From positions 62,001 to 126,000 of the forward strand of contig JADJMO010000020.1 of the NCBI GenBank assembly GCA_016709545.1: a stretch of DNA of 64,000 nucleotides. Direction: 5' to 3'. The stretch is from Myxococcales bacterium. GTDB taxonomy: Bacteria; Myxococcota_A; Polyangia; Polyangiales; JADJMO01. The first letter of the stretch is position 1; each line of letters starts with the position of its first letter. The notes below the pieces were generated by a model. That model saw nothing but the letters and a program-made list of their open reading frames with translations, was not told where the DNA came from and searched no databases. This document shows, one piece after another, positions 9,864 to 18,335 of the stretch. The translations under genes and the position numbers were made by a program.

Positions 9864-10952
9864 GACGACCCTCCAGGAGCGGGTTCTTGAGCCGGCGGGT
9901 GATCTCCGCGGCGATCTCGCGGATGGGGAGCACGGCGTCGGCGAGGCCGGCGTGGGCGACGTAGCCCGGCATGCCCCAGACCACCGAGGTCTGCTCGTCC
10001 TGGGCCAGGATCTGGGCGCCCTTGGCGGCGAGGGCCTCGCAGCCGCGGAGGCCGTCCTGACCCATGCCGGTGAGGATGGTGGCGAGGACGCGACCGCCGT
10101 AGGTCTCGGCGATCGAGCGGAACATGACGTCCACCGAGGGGCGACACGAGCACTCGGTGGGTCCTGGTTGAGGCGCAGGACCAGCCTCGTGCCGTCGCGA
10201 ACCACGACGAGGTGGTGGTCGCCCGGAGCGACGTAGACATAGCCGGGCTGGGGGACGTCGCCGTTCTCGGCCTCCTTGGCCTTGAACGGCGAGATCGTCG
10301 TGAGGCGATCGGCGAGCATGCGCGTGAACATGGGGGGCATGTGCTGGGTGATGAGGACGGGGATCGGGAACCCGGTGGGGAGCGCGGAGAGCACCTCGGC
10401 GAGCGCGTTGGGGCCGCCGGTCGAGGCGCCGATGGCGAGCACCTGGGGTGGCAGGCCGAGGCGACGCACCGTGGGCGTGTGCACCCGCGGCGCGGGGGCC
10501 TTGGCCACCAGGTGCGGCTGCGGTTTGAACTCGGGGCGCAGCCGCCGGACGAGCGCCTTCACCTTGCCCACGAGCTCGGCGCGCACGCGGTCGCGGGCCT
10601 CGGTGATGCCCTCGGAGGCCTCGGGCTTGGTGAGGTAATCCGAGGCGCCGAGGGTCAGCGCCTGCAGGGTGGTCGACGCGCCCCGCTCGGTCTTGGTGCT
10701 GAACATGATGACCGGGAGCTTGGGGTGCAGCTTGCGGATCTCGCGCAGCGTCTCGATGCCGTCCATCTCGGGCATCTCCACGTCGAGCGTGACGAGGTCG
10801 GGCGGCGTCTGGGCGATCTTGGCGAGGGCGATGCGGCCGTGGGGCGCGCTGCCCATCACCTCGATGTCCGGGTCCTCGGACAGCACCTCGGTGAGGATCC
10901 GGCGGATGATCACCGAGTCGTCCACCACGAGGACCCGGATGCGCGGGCTCAT
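9847..10952 (-). CDS. cheB: CheB protein-glutamate methylesterase/response regulator (frame break near 10160)
   Basis: The receiver domain (residues about 1-120; phospho-acceptor Asp57 in LVTLDVEMPEMDG) is joined to a methylesterase domain. The catalytic residues are visible: Ser in IGASTGGPNAL, His in ITQHMP, and Asp in TGMGQDG. The frame breaks at 10159-10161, where the minus strand reads CCC after the codons for LNQD; one more C restores LNQDPTECSCRPSVDVMF and leads straight into the catalytic Asp region. With all catalytic residues conserved on both sides, a base lost from a C run is far likelier than a pseudogene. ATG at 10952 overlaps the cheY stop (ATGA). Confidence 0.9.
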
Positions 10953-11323
10953 GACGGCACCTCGAAGCCGAGGAGCACCAGCTTGTCCCGCATGGCCTCC
11001 TGGTCGAACGGCTTCATGAGGTACTCGTCGGCGCCCGCCTCGAGGGCTCTACCGATCTGTTCCATCTCGTTCTCCGTCGTGACCATCATCACCCTCGTGT
11101 CGGCGTACTCGCCGTTGGCGCGGATGGCGCACAAGAGCTCGTAGCCGTTCATCTCGGGCATGTTCCAGTCGAGGAGGGCGATGGCCGGCGGCCCCACGCG
11201 CGCGAGCACCTCGAGCGCGTGGCGACCGTGTTCGGCCTGGGCGACCTCGAAGCCGGCGGCCTCGAGCATCCGGGTGAGGATGGTGCGGACCGCCCGCGAG
11301 TCATCGACGACGAGTGCCTTCAT
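10949..11323 (-). CDS. cheY: Single-domain response regulator, CheY-like
   Basis: This 124-residue stand-alone receiver has Asp7/Asp8, phospho-acceptor Asp52 in ALLDWNMPEMNG, Thr in MVTTENE and Lys in YLMKPFD, the full set of receiver residues. It sits between the receptor gene and cheB in the chemosensory operon and is the obvious phosphotransfer partner of the CheA at 13650-15845. The start codon is ATG at 11323; the stop overlaps cheB. Confidence 0.93.
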   Translation of the reverse strand: MKALVVDDSRAVRTILTRMLEAAGFEVAQAEHGRHALEVLARVGPPAIALLDWNMPEMNGYELLCAIRANGEYADTRVMMVTTENEMEQIGRALEAGADEYLMKPFDQEAMRDKLVLLGFEVPS

Positions 11324-11349
11324 GGGAGCCTCGGAACAGTGGGAGAGCC

Positions 11350-13152
11350 TCAGTAGGTGAACTGGCCGACCAGCTTGCGGAGCTCGCTGGCCATGCGGGA
11401 GAGCTCGGCGGCGGCCCGCTGGGTGTCGGACGCCCCGCTCGAGGTGTTCTGGGCGGCGCGGGCCACGCCGGTGATGTTCTCGGCGATCTCGCCGCTGCCC
11501 TTGGCGGCCTCGCCGACGTTGCGGCTGATCTCGTTGGTCGTCGCGGTCTGCTCCTCGACGGCGCTCGCGATCGTGTTCTGGATGTCGTTGATCTGGTTGA
11601 TGATGGAAGAAATCTGCCCAATGGCGGCGACGGCGCCGCGGGTGTCGGACTGGATGGCCTCGATCTTCTGGGAGATGTCCTCGGTGGCCTTGGCGGTCTC
11701 CTTGGCGAGCTCCTTGACCTCGTTGGCGACGACCGCGAAGCCCTTGCCGGCCTCGCCGGCGCGCGCGGCCTCGATGGTGGCGTTGAGGGCGAGGAGGTTG
11801 GTCTGCTGGGCGATCGAGGTGATGACCTTGATGACCTTGCCGATCTCCGCGCTGCTCTCGCCGAGCTTGCCGACGGTGGAGTTGGTGGTCTCGGCGACCT
11901 TCACCGCCTTCATCGCGATGCGAGCCGCCTCGTTCGCGCTCTTGGCGATCTCGCGGATGCTGGCGGTCATCTCCTCGGCCGCGGTGGCGACCGACTGGAC
12001 GTTGCGGTTCACCTCTTCGGAGGCGGCCGACACGACGCTCGCCTGGGCCGAAGTCTCCTCGGCGTTGGCGCCCATGGACTGGCTCACGGCGGTGAGCTGC
12101 TGCGCGGAGCTCGAGAGCGCGTCGGCGTTGGAGCCGATCTGCCCGACGCTGCCGCGGAGGTTGGAGAAGAAGCGCTGGAGCCCCTCGCCGAGCTGGCCGA
12201 TGGCGTCGGAGCCCGAGATGTCGACGCGCTTGGTGAGGTCGCCCTTCTCGGCGCTCGCCACGACCGTGAGCAGCGCGTCGACCTTGGCGCGCAGCTCCTC
12301 GCCGAGCTGACGCTCGCGCTCGGCGGCCTCCTTGATCTTGCGCTCGGCCTCGACCGCCGGGGTGATGATGGCCCAGGTGACCATGGTGCCGAGCACGTTG
12401 CGGCGGTCGTCGAGGATCGCCGAGACGTTGAGCTCGAGGTGCTCGGGGCCGAGGCGGATCTTGGCCTTGTGCGGGAGGTTGCGCGGGTCGGCGAGCATCC
12501 GCCGCTGGTGGTCGGGGTTCTTGTGGAAGATGTCGATCGAGCGGCCGAGCACCTCGTCCGCGCGGCAGGGCAGGTACTGCTCGAGCGTGCGCAGCGTCTG
12601 GATCGACGCCGGGTTCTGGTACTGGATGTTGAGGTCCTTGTCCGCGTACATCACGTTGATGGGCGCCTGGTCCATCATCGACTTGACCCGGGCCATCTCT
12701 TGCTCGAGGCGGATCTTGTCGGTGACCACGTCCCAGGTCACGAGCGCCCCCACGTAGTCCCGCCCGTCGTAGACGGCGGTGACGTGCAAGTGGAGCTTCT
12801 CCGGGCCGAGGTCGATGACCGCCTTGTGCGGGAGGCGTCGGGGGTCGGCGAGCAGCCGGCGCTGGTGGTCGGGGCTCTTGTGGAAGATGTCGATCGAGGC
12901 GCCGACCACGTCGCGCGCCCGGATGGGGAGGTGGGCCTCGAGCCGCTCGAGGGTGCGCCGCGACGCGGTGTTGGCGAACCGGATGGTGCAGTCCCGGTCG
13001 GCGTAGAGGATGTTGCTCGGCGCGTCCTCGAGGAGGGCGAGCGCGAGGCTGCTGTTGAACCCTTCGCCCTTGGGCTCCGCCTTGGCGGCGTGCCCGTTGC
13101 CGTTGCCGTTCGGTGCTGCGCTCGGGCGCACGCTGATGCCAGTGTCGTCCAT
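11350..13152 (-). CDS. Soluble methyl-accepting chemotaxis protein with duplicated PAS domains
   Basis: This 600-residue receptor has no membrane segment. Two PAS domains (about 40-150 and 155-275) are close copies of each other, sharing SIDIFHK-x-PDHQRR, LPHKA-x-I-x-LGPE and MVTW/LVTW. A linker precedes the long antiparallel coiled coil. The signalling tip is intact: TNLLALNATIEAARAGEAGK. There is no C-terminal CheR-docking pentapeptide. It should sit in the cytoplasm with its own CheA/CheW. The F-H-K-x-P-x-HQR PAS type is common in proteobacterial receptors, and some relatives bind haem; no ligand can be assigned from this sequence alone. Confidence 0.93.
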   Translation of the reverse strand: MDDTGISVRPSAAPNGNGNGHAAKAEPKGEGFNSSLALALLEDAPSNILYADRDCTIRFANTASRRTLERLEAHLPIRARDVVGASIDIFHKSPDHQRRLLADPRRLPHKAVIDLGPEKLHLHVTAVYDGRDYVGALVTWDVVTDKIRLEQEMARVKSMMDQAPINVMYADKDLNIQYQNPASIQTLRTLEQYLPCRADEVLGRSIDIFHKNPDHQRRMLADPRNLPHKAKIRLGPEHLELNVSAILDDRRNVLGTMVTWAIITPAVEAERKIKEAAERERQLGEELRAKVDALLTVVASAEKGDLTKRVDISGSDAIGQLGEGLQRFFSNLRGSVGQIGSNADALSSSAQQLTAVSQSMGANAEETSAQASVVSAASEEVNRNVQSVATAAEEMTASIREIAKSANEAARIAMKAVKVAETTNSTVGKLGESSAEIGKVIKVITSIAQQTNLLALNATIEAARAGEAGKGFAVVANEVKELAKETAKATEDISQKIEAIQSDTRGAVAAIGQISSIINQINDIQNTIASAVEEQTATTNEISRNVGEAAKGSGEIAENITGVARAAQNTSSGASDTQRAAAELSRMASELRKLVGQFTY

Positions 13153-13199
13153 GGACGTGTCCTCCAGTCGAGTGTTGTGAATCGTTGCGGGTTGGTTGC

Positions 13200-13637
13200 T
13201 CAGCTCGCCCGCTCGGTGGTCGGGACCACGCGGGCGGTGTCGAGCAACAGCAAGAGGTGGCCTTCGAGCTTGTAGACGCCTTGCACGAGGTCCTTGGTGG
13301 CGACGTCGAGGGTCTCCGGCGGGCGCTCGAACGCCTCGTCGCCGACCTCGATGACGTCGCCGATCTGGTCGACCAGGAGCGACATCGCGCCCTCGTCGGT
13401 GCGCACCACCACGTTCATCGGCGGGGTCTCGGAGGTGCGGGGCGGCAGACCGAGGCGCGTGCGCATGTCGATCGCGCTGACGATCTGCCCGCGCAGGTTG
13501 ATGAGGCCGTAGATCATGGGTGGGGCGAGCGGGACGCGGGTCATCTCCTGCTCGCGGATGACCTCTTGCACGTGGGTCACGTCGACGCCGAAGGAGGCGC
13601 CGGCGAGCTGGAAGGTGCAGAGCTGACGGGTGGCCAA
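13200..13637 (-). CDS. cheW: CheW chemotaxis coupling protein
   Basis: This 145-residue CheW-domain protein couples the receptor to CheA. Diagnostic segments are FQLAGASFGVDVTHVQEVI near the start and YGLINLRGQIVSAIDMRTRL in the middle. The length is normal for the family. It lies 12 bases downstream of cheA and 47 bases upstream of the receptor gene. Confidence 0.93.
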   Translation of the reverse strand: MATRQLCTFQLAGASFGVDVTHVQEVIREQEMTRVPLAPPMIYGLINLRGQIVSAIDMRTRLGLPPRTSETPPMNVVVRTDEGAMSLLVDQIGDVIEVGDEAFERPPETLDVATKDLVQGVYKLEGHLLLLLDTARVVPTTERAS

Positions 13638-13649
13638 GGTTCGATCCTT

Positions 13650-15845
13650 TCAGGCGGCGGAGAGGCTCGGGTCGCAGGCGTCGATGACCCCCTCGACGTC
13701 GAGGAGGTTGGTGACGCGGCCCTCGACGACGGTGGCGCCGACGATCCCGCGCTGGGCGAACGGGCGCTCGATGCGGACGAAGTCCTCCACGATGTCGACG
13801 ATCTGCTCGACGACGAGGCCGACGCGGCGCCCGTTCCTGGCGTGCACGACGACCTGGAGGGGCGCGTCGGCGTCGCCCTGGACGGCGGCGCTCGCGCCGA
13901 CGACGGTGGCGACGTCCACGAGGGGCAGGAGCTGCTCGCGGTACTGGACCACCTGGTGTCGCCCTGCACGCTCCACGCCACGGCGGGGGAGCTCTTCGAG
14001 CCGCGCGACCATGGCGAGCGGGATGGCCATGCGCATGTCGGCGCCGACGCGGACGAGGAGGAGGGCCTGCTTGTCCTCGGTGCCCGGCGCGAGGTCGGTG
14101 TCGGCGCCCTCACGCTTGCGGTCCTTGCTGCTCGAGACGACGTTCGCGCGCTGGGCGATGCCGAGCACGTCGAGGATCAACGCCACCTTGCCGTCGCCCA
14201 TGATGGTCGCGCCGGCGAACGCCGTGAGGCCCTTGAGCTCCTTGCCGAGCGGCTTCACGACGATCTCCTCGGTGTCGTGCACGCCGTCCACGACGAGGCC
14301 GAAGGTGCGGTCGTCGGCCGAGAGCACGACGATGCACAGGGAGCCGTCGGGGGCGGTCCCGGGCCCGCCGAGCTCGAGCGCGGCGCCGAGGTAGACGAGG
14401 GGCAGGAGGTTGCCGCGGAGCCGGAACACCGGGACGCCGTGGATGGACTCCACCGCGCGGGCCGCGGCCTTGGGCTCGATGCGCACGAGCTCGAGCAGGT
14501 TGACCTGCGGGATCGCGTAGCGCTCGCTGCGGGTCGTGACGACGAGCGCGGGGATGATCGCCAGCGTGAGGGGGATCTTCACGCGCAGCGAGGTGCCGAA
14601 GCCGTGGCGGCTGGTCAGCTCGACGGTGCCGCCGATGCGCTCGATGTTGGTCTTGACGACGTCCATGCCGACGCCGCGCCCCGAGACGTTGGTGACCTTC
14701 TCGGCGGTCGAGAACCCGGGGAGGAACACCAGGGAGACGAGCTCGCGCTCGCTCATGCGCTGGGCGCGATCGGCCGGAACGAGCCCGCGGGCCACGGCGC
14801 GGTCGCGCACCTTGATCGGGTCGATGCCGCCGCCGTCGTCGCTGATCTCGATGTTGACCTGGCCGCCCTCGTGGAAGGCGCGCAGGAACAGGCGACCCTG
14901 CGCGGGCTTGCCGGCCGCGACGCGGACCTCGGGGCGCTCGATGCCGTGGTCGATCGAGTTGCGCACCGCGTGGGTGAGCGGGTCCTTGATGGCCTCGATG
15001 ATGGTGCGGTCGAGCTCGGTGTCCTCGCCCTCCATCTCGATGCGCACCTGCTTGCCGCAGGTGACGGCGAGGTCGCGCACGACGCGCGGGAACTTGGACC
15101 ACACGTTGCCGATCGGCTGCATGCGCGTCTTCATCACGCCTTCCTGCAGCTCGGTCGTGAGCAGGTTGAGGCGCTGGCTCGTGCCGTGGAACGCGCCGTC
15201 CTTCACCGTGGAGCCGAACTGCAGGATCTGGTTGCGCGCGAGGACGAGCTCGCCGACCAGGTTCATGAGGCGATCGAGGAGGCCCACGTCGACGCGCACG
15301 CTGGTGTCGGAGACCGCGGTCGCCGTGACCTCCGGTGGGGCGAGCTCCTTCGACTTGGGCATCGGGGCAGGGGATGCGACATGCGCGGCTGCGGGAGCCG
15401 GAGCAGGGGCCGGCACCGCGGGCGCGGGCCGATGGGAGGCCTGCTTGTGCGCAGCGTGGTCGTCGCCCTTGCCCTGGAGCCGGGCGAGGCGCGCGATGAG
15501 CGCGGAGTCGTCGCGCTGGCCATCGGTGCCCGTGGCCTCGATCGAGGCCAGCATCTCGCGGACCGCGTCCACCGTCTGGAGCAGCGCGGTCACGATGTCG
15601 GCGTCGAGCAGCCTCGTGCCCTCGCGCAGCTGCGAGAGCAGGTTCTCGGCGACGTGGGTCAGCGATTCTAGGCCGGAGAAGCCGAGGAAGCCGGAGGTCC
15701 CCTTGATGGTGTGGATGGTGCGGAAGATCCCCGCGATCTGCCCACGCGCGGTGGGATCCGCCTCCAGCGCGACGAAGTCTCGGTCCAGCTGATCCAGGTT
15801 CTCGTGGCTCTCCACGAGGACCTCTTTGACGATGTCGTCATCCAT
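13650..15845 (-). CDS. cheA: CheA chemotaxis histidine kinase with two CheW-like C-terminal domains
   Basis: 731 residues from the ATG at 15845; a start 30 bases upstream is possible, but this one gives the normal N-terminus. Layout: HPt domain 1-105 with phospho-His45 in IHTIKGTSGF; Ala/Pro linker about 125-170 in place of the CheY/CheB-binding P2 domain; dimerisation helices; HATPase about 240-425 with HAVRNSIDHGIE, DDGGGID, GRGVGMDVV and GFGTSL; a CheW-like domain from about 428; and a second CheW-like domain from about 585. The missing P2 and doubled CheW modules set it apart from the enterobacterial enzyme. It is the first gene of the chemosensory operon. Confidence 0.94.
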   Translation of the reverse strand: MDDDIVKEVLVESHENLDQLDRDFVALEADPTARGQIAGIFRTIHTIKGTSGFLGFSGLESLTHVAENLLSQLREGTRLLDADIVTALLQTVDAVREMLASIEATGTDGQRDDSALIARLARLQGKGDDHAAHKQASHRPAPAVPAPAPAPAAAHVASPAPMPKSKELAPPEVTATAVSDTSVRVDVGLLDRLMNLVGELVLARNQILQFGSTVKDGAFHGTSQRLNLLTTELQEGVMKTRMQPIGNVWSKFPRVVRDLAVTCGKQVRIEMEGEDTELDRTIIEAIKDPLTHAVRNSIDHGIERPEVRVAAGKPAQGRLFLRAFHEGGQVNIEISDDGGGIDPIKVRDRAVARGLVPADRAQRMSERELVSLVFLPGFSTAEKVTNVSGRGVGMDVVKTNIERIGGTVELTSRHGFGTSLRVKIPLTLAIIPALVVTTRSERYAIPQVNLLELVRIEPKAAARAVESIHGVPVFRLRGNLLPLVYLGAALELGGPGTAPDGSLCIVVLSADDRTFGLVVDGVHDTEEIVVKPLGKELKGLTAFAGATIMGDGKVALILDVLGIAQRANVVSSSKDRKREGADTDLAPGTEDKQALLLVRVGADMRMAIPLAMVARLEELPRRGVERAGRHQVVQYREQLLPLVDVATVVGASAAVQGDADAPLQVVVHARNGRRVGLVVEQIVDIVEDFVRIERPFAQRGIVGATVVEGRVTNLLDVEGVIDACDPSLSAA

Positions 15846-15967
15846 GGGCGCCCCCTCTTGCAGGGGACGGACCAAGTCTTCCGTTCAGCAGTCCCCGTGA
15901 GGACGATGCTTCCCATTCGCCAATCCAATGACGCCGGGGCGCCGACGACGTCGAGCGGCTGACGTGC

Positions 15968-18307
15968 TCAGGAGGGCCGCGGGGCGCGCGGCGGCAGCGT
16001 GATCTCGACCCAGGCGCCGCCCTCGGCGCGGTTGCCGTGATCGACCCGCCCCCCCACGCGGAGCGCGCGGCGCGCCATGATCCCGAGTCCCTGTCCGAGA
16101 CTCATGGTCTCGGGAAAACCCTTGCCGTCGTCCTCGATGCGCAGCGTGATGGCCCCCGGCACGACGTGGAGGCGACAGGACAGCGATCGCGCCTCGGCGT
16201 ACTTGATCACGTTGGTCGTGGCCTCGCGGGCCGCCCGTCGCAGCGCGTGGGCGACGGCTGCGTCGAGCTCCGTCTTCTCCCCTTCGTCGAGCCCCTGCTC
16301 GTCCAGCTCGAGCGCGAGGCCGGCCGCAGCGCAGGCGTCGCCGAGCGCGCGGCGGATGTCGGCGGCCACCGCGCCGAGGGTGGCGGGGCGCGGCGAGAGC
16401 AGGCCGGGCAGGGCGCGCACCTCGTCGATGCCGTCGCGGATCGCGTCGCGCGCCGGGTCGAGGTCGTCCCCGTCGCCGAGGGCCGACAGCAGCGAGAAGG
16501 CGCGGGAGAGGCTGCCGCTCACGCCGTCGTGCACCTCCATCAGCACCGCCTCGCGCTGGGCCGAGAGGGCGCGCTCGAACCCCTCCACGCGGTCGATCGC
16601 GGCGGCCACGCGGCTCCGGAGCTCCTCGGGTGCGAACGGCTTGGGGAGGTAGTCGTCCGCGCCCGCCGTGAGGCCCCGCACGCGCTCCTCGGCCTCGCCG
16701 AGCGCAGAGAGCAGCAGCACCGGGGTTCCCTGGAGGGTGGCGCGAACGGCGGTCAGCACGTCGTAGCCGCTGCCGTCGGGCAGCATCACGTCGGTGACGA
16801 CTGCGCCTGGACGAGGGGCGCGCGCGAGGCGCTGCCGGGCGGCCTCCACGGTCGCGGCGAGCTCCACCCGGAAGCTCTTGCCGAGGGTCCGCTCGAGGAG
16901 TCGCCGCATGTCGGCGTCGTCCTCCACGACGAGCACCACGCGGCCGGCGCCGGGGGAGCGTGCCTCCGACGAGGGCGGCACCCCTCGGCCCGACGAGGCC
17001 GGCTTCGGCTCGGTCTTCGGCGCCTCGTCGGTGGCCGGGAGCTCGAGCCGGAACGTGGTGGGCGCGCCCTCGCGCAGGGTGAGGGTGCCGCCGTTGAGGC
17101 CGGCGAGCTCGCGGGCGAGGGGCAGTCCGACCCCCGAGGTGGCCCCGCCCTCCCGATCGAACGACACGAAGCGCTCGAAGATGGCCTCGCGTCGCGACAC
17201 GGGGACGCCCGGGCCATCGTCGACCACGTCGACCCACACCCGTTCTCGGTCGGGGCCACCCACGATCAGCGTCACGGTGCCCGCGCGCCCCGCGCGATCG
17301 AGCTGGCGGAGGGCGTTGGCGACGAGGTTGCCGAGGATCCGCGCCGCGTGGCCCGGATCGACCAGCGCGACGCGCGGTGCCTCGGCCTCGACCCGTACCC
17401 GCGAGCCACCGCGAGGCGCGAGCTGGGCGGCCACGTCCCGCGCGATCACCGTGAGGTCGCACGGGCGGGCGCGCACCGGCATCTGCCCGGCCTCGAGGCG
17501 GGCGAGGTCGAGGAGCTGGTCGGCGAGGTCCGCCACGGCGAGGGCGTTGCGCTCGATCCGCGCGAGCGACGCGGCGTCCTCCTTGGAGCGCGTCTCGGTC
17601 TCGAGGAGCGCCGCCTCGCCGCGGATGACCGCCAGCGGCGTGCGCAGGTCGTGGGCGAGGTCGACGAACAGCCTCCGCTTGAGCTCGTCGTCGCGTTGCA
17701 ACCGCTCGTGGGCGCGGACGAGCGCGCGTCGCGTCGCGAAGGCATCGCGACCGAGCCGGTCGCGCGCGGCCGCCGAGACGACGGCGACGCCGTACGCGAA
17801 GCCCGTCGCGGTGAGCGACAGCAACCAGAGCGAGCTCGCACCCCTCACGGCCACGACGAGGAGGGCGAGCTGGGTGACGACGGCGATGGCGAGGTTGCAG
17901 CGCCAGGTGAACCCACCGAGCAGGGTGACGAGGAGGCTGCTCAGCACGAGGCTCACGATCTTGATGGGCAGCCGATCGAGCGGGACGTGCACGAAGCCGT
18001 AGGCGCTCACCGCCGCGATCAGGAACGAGCCCGCGACCATGGCGATCTCGATGGCGTCGAGGGTGCGCGTCCGGCGGAGCCAGACCAGCAGCGCGCAGGC
18101 GAGCGCGCATTCGGGGAGGCGGATGACGAGGGCCTGGGCGGTCGTGAAGACCGCGCGGTCCACGAACAGGAGGCTGACCACCCACACGGCGAGCGAAGCG
18201 CTCCAAATCCAGCGCGATCGGATCCGCACGACCTCGGCGCGCTCGGCGTCGAAGGCCGCCGCGAGGGCGTGCTCCTCCTCGACGTCGGGCAGGGCGGGGT
18301 TTGCCAT
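15968..18307 (-). CDS. Hybrid sensor kinase: HisKA-type kinase, receiver, DesK/NarX-type kinase
   Basis: 779 residues. About six membrane helices (35-190) lead to a HisKA domain with His near 220 (VDLAHDLRTPLAVIRGE) and HATPase motifs (DDGPGVP, SGVGLPLARELAGLNGG). A receiver follows, with VVLVVEDDADM near 457, phospho-Asp near 503 in VVTDVMLPDGSGYD and KPFAPEEL. The C-terminus is a second kinase of the HisKA_3 class: a dimerisation helix with MEVHDGVSGSLSRA, His near 594, and a HATPase with ATTNVIKYAEA and GLGIMARRAL. Each phospho-site is present. The start ATG at 18307 is 28 bases from the divergent S33 gene; the stop is 122 bases upstream of cheA on the same strand. Confidence 0.9.
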   Translation of the reverse strand: MANPALPDVEEEHALAAAFDAERAEVVRIRSRWIWSASLAVWVVSLLFVDRAVFTTAQALVIRLPECALACALLVWLRRTRTLDAIEIAMVAGSFLIAAVSAYGFVHVPLDRLPIKIVSLVLSSLLVTLLGGFTWRCNLAIAVVTQLALLVVAVRGASSLWLLSLTATGFAYGVAVVSAAARDRLGRDAFATRRALVRAHERLQRDDELKRRLFVDLAHDLRTPLAVIRGEAALLETETRSKEDAASLARIERNALAVADLADQLLDLARLEAGQMPVRARPCDLTVIARDVAAQLAPRGGSRVRVEAEAPRVALVDPGHAARILGNLVANALRQLDRAGRAGTVTLIVGGPDRERVWVDVVDDGPGVPVSRREAIFERFVSFDREGGATSGVGLPLARELAGLNGGTLTLREGAPTTFRLELPATDEAPKTEPKPASSGRGVPPSSEARSPGAGRVVLVVEDDADMRRLLERTLGKSFRVELAATVEAARQRLARAPRPGAVVTDVMLPDGSGYDVLTAVRATLQGTPVLLLSALGEAEERVRGLTAGADDYLPKPFAPEELRSRVAAAIDRVEGFERALSAQREAVLMEVHDGVSGSLSRAFSLLSALGDGDDLDPARDAIRDGIDEVRALPGLLSPRPATLGAVAADIRRALGDACAAAGLALELDEQGLDEGEKTELDAAVAHALRRAAREATTNVIKYAEARSLSCRLHVVPGAITLRIEDDGKGFPETMSLGQGLGIMARRALRVGGRVDHGNRAEGGAWVEITLPPRAPRPS

Positions 18308-18335
18308 CGGGTGGCTCGCTGCGTACGCTCGTCTG

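Noticed and set aside
11314..15671. Plus-strand frames opposite the receptor, cheW and cheA
   Set aside because: They mirror strongly conserved chemotaxis genes on the minus strand and have no motif of their own.
15846..15967. A sigma-54 promoter for cheA (TGGC-N9-GCA pattern on the minus strand)
   Set aside because: Only the GG and GC dinucleotides match at the right spacing; too weak to list as a feature.
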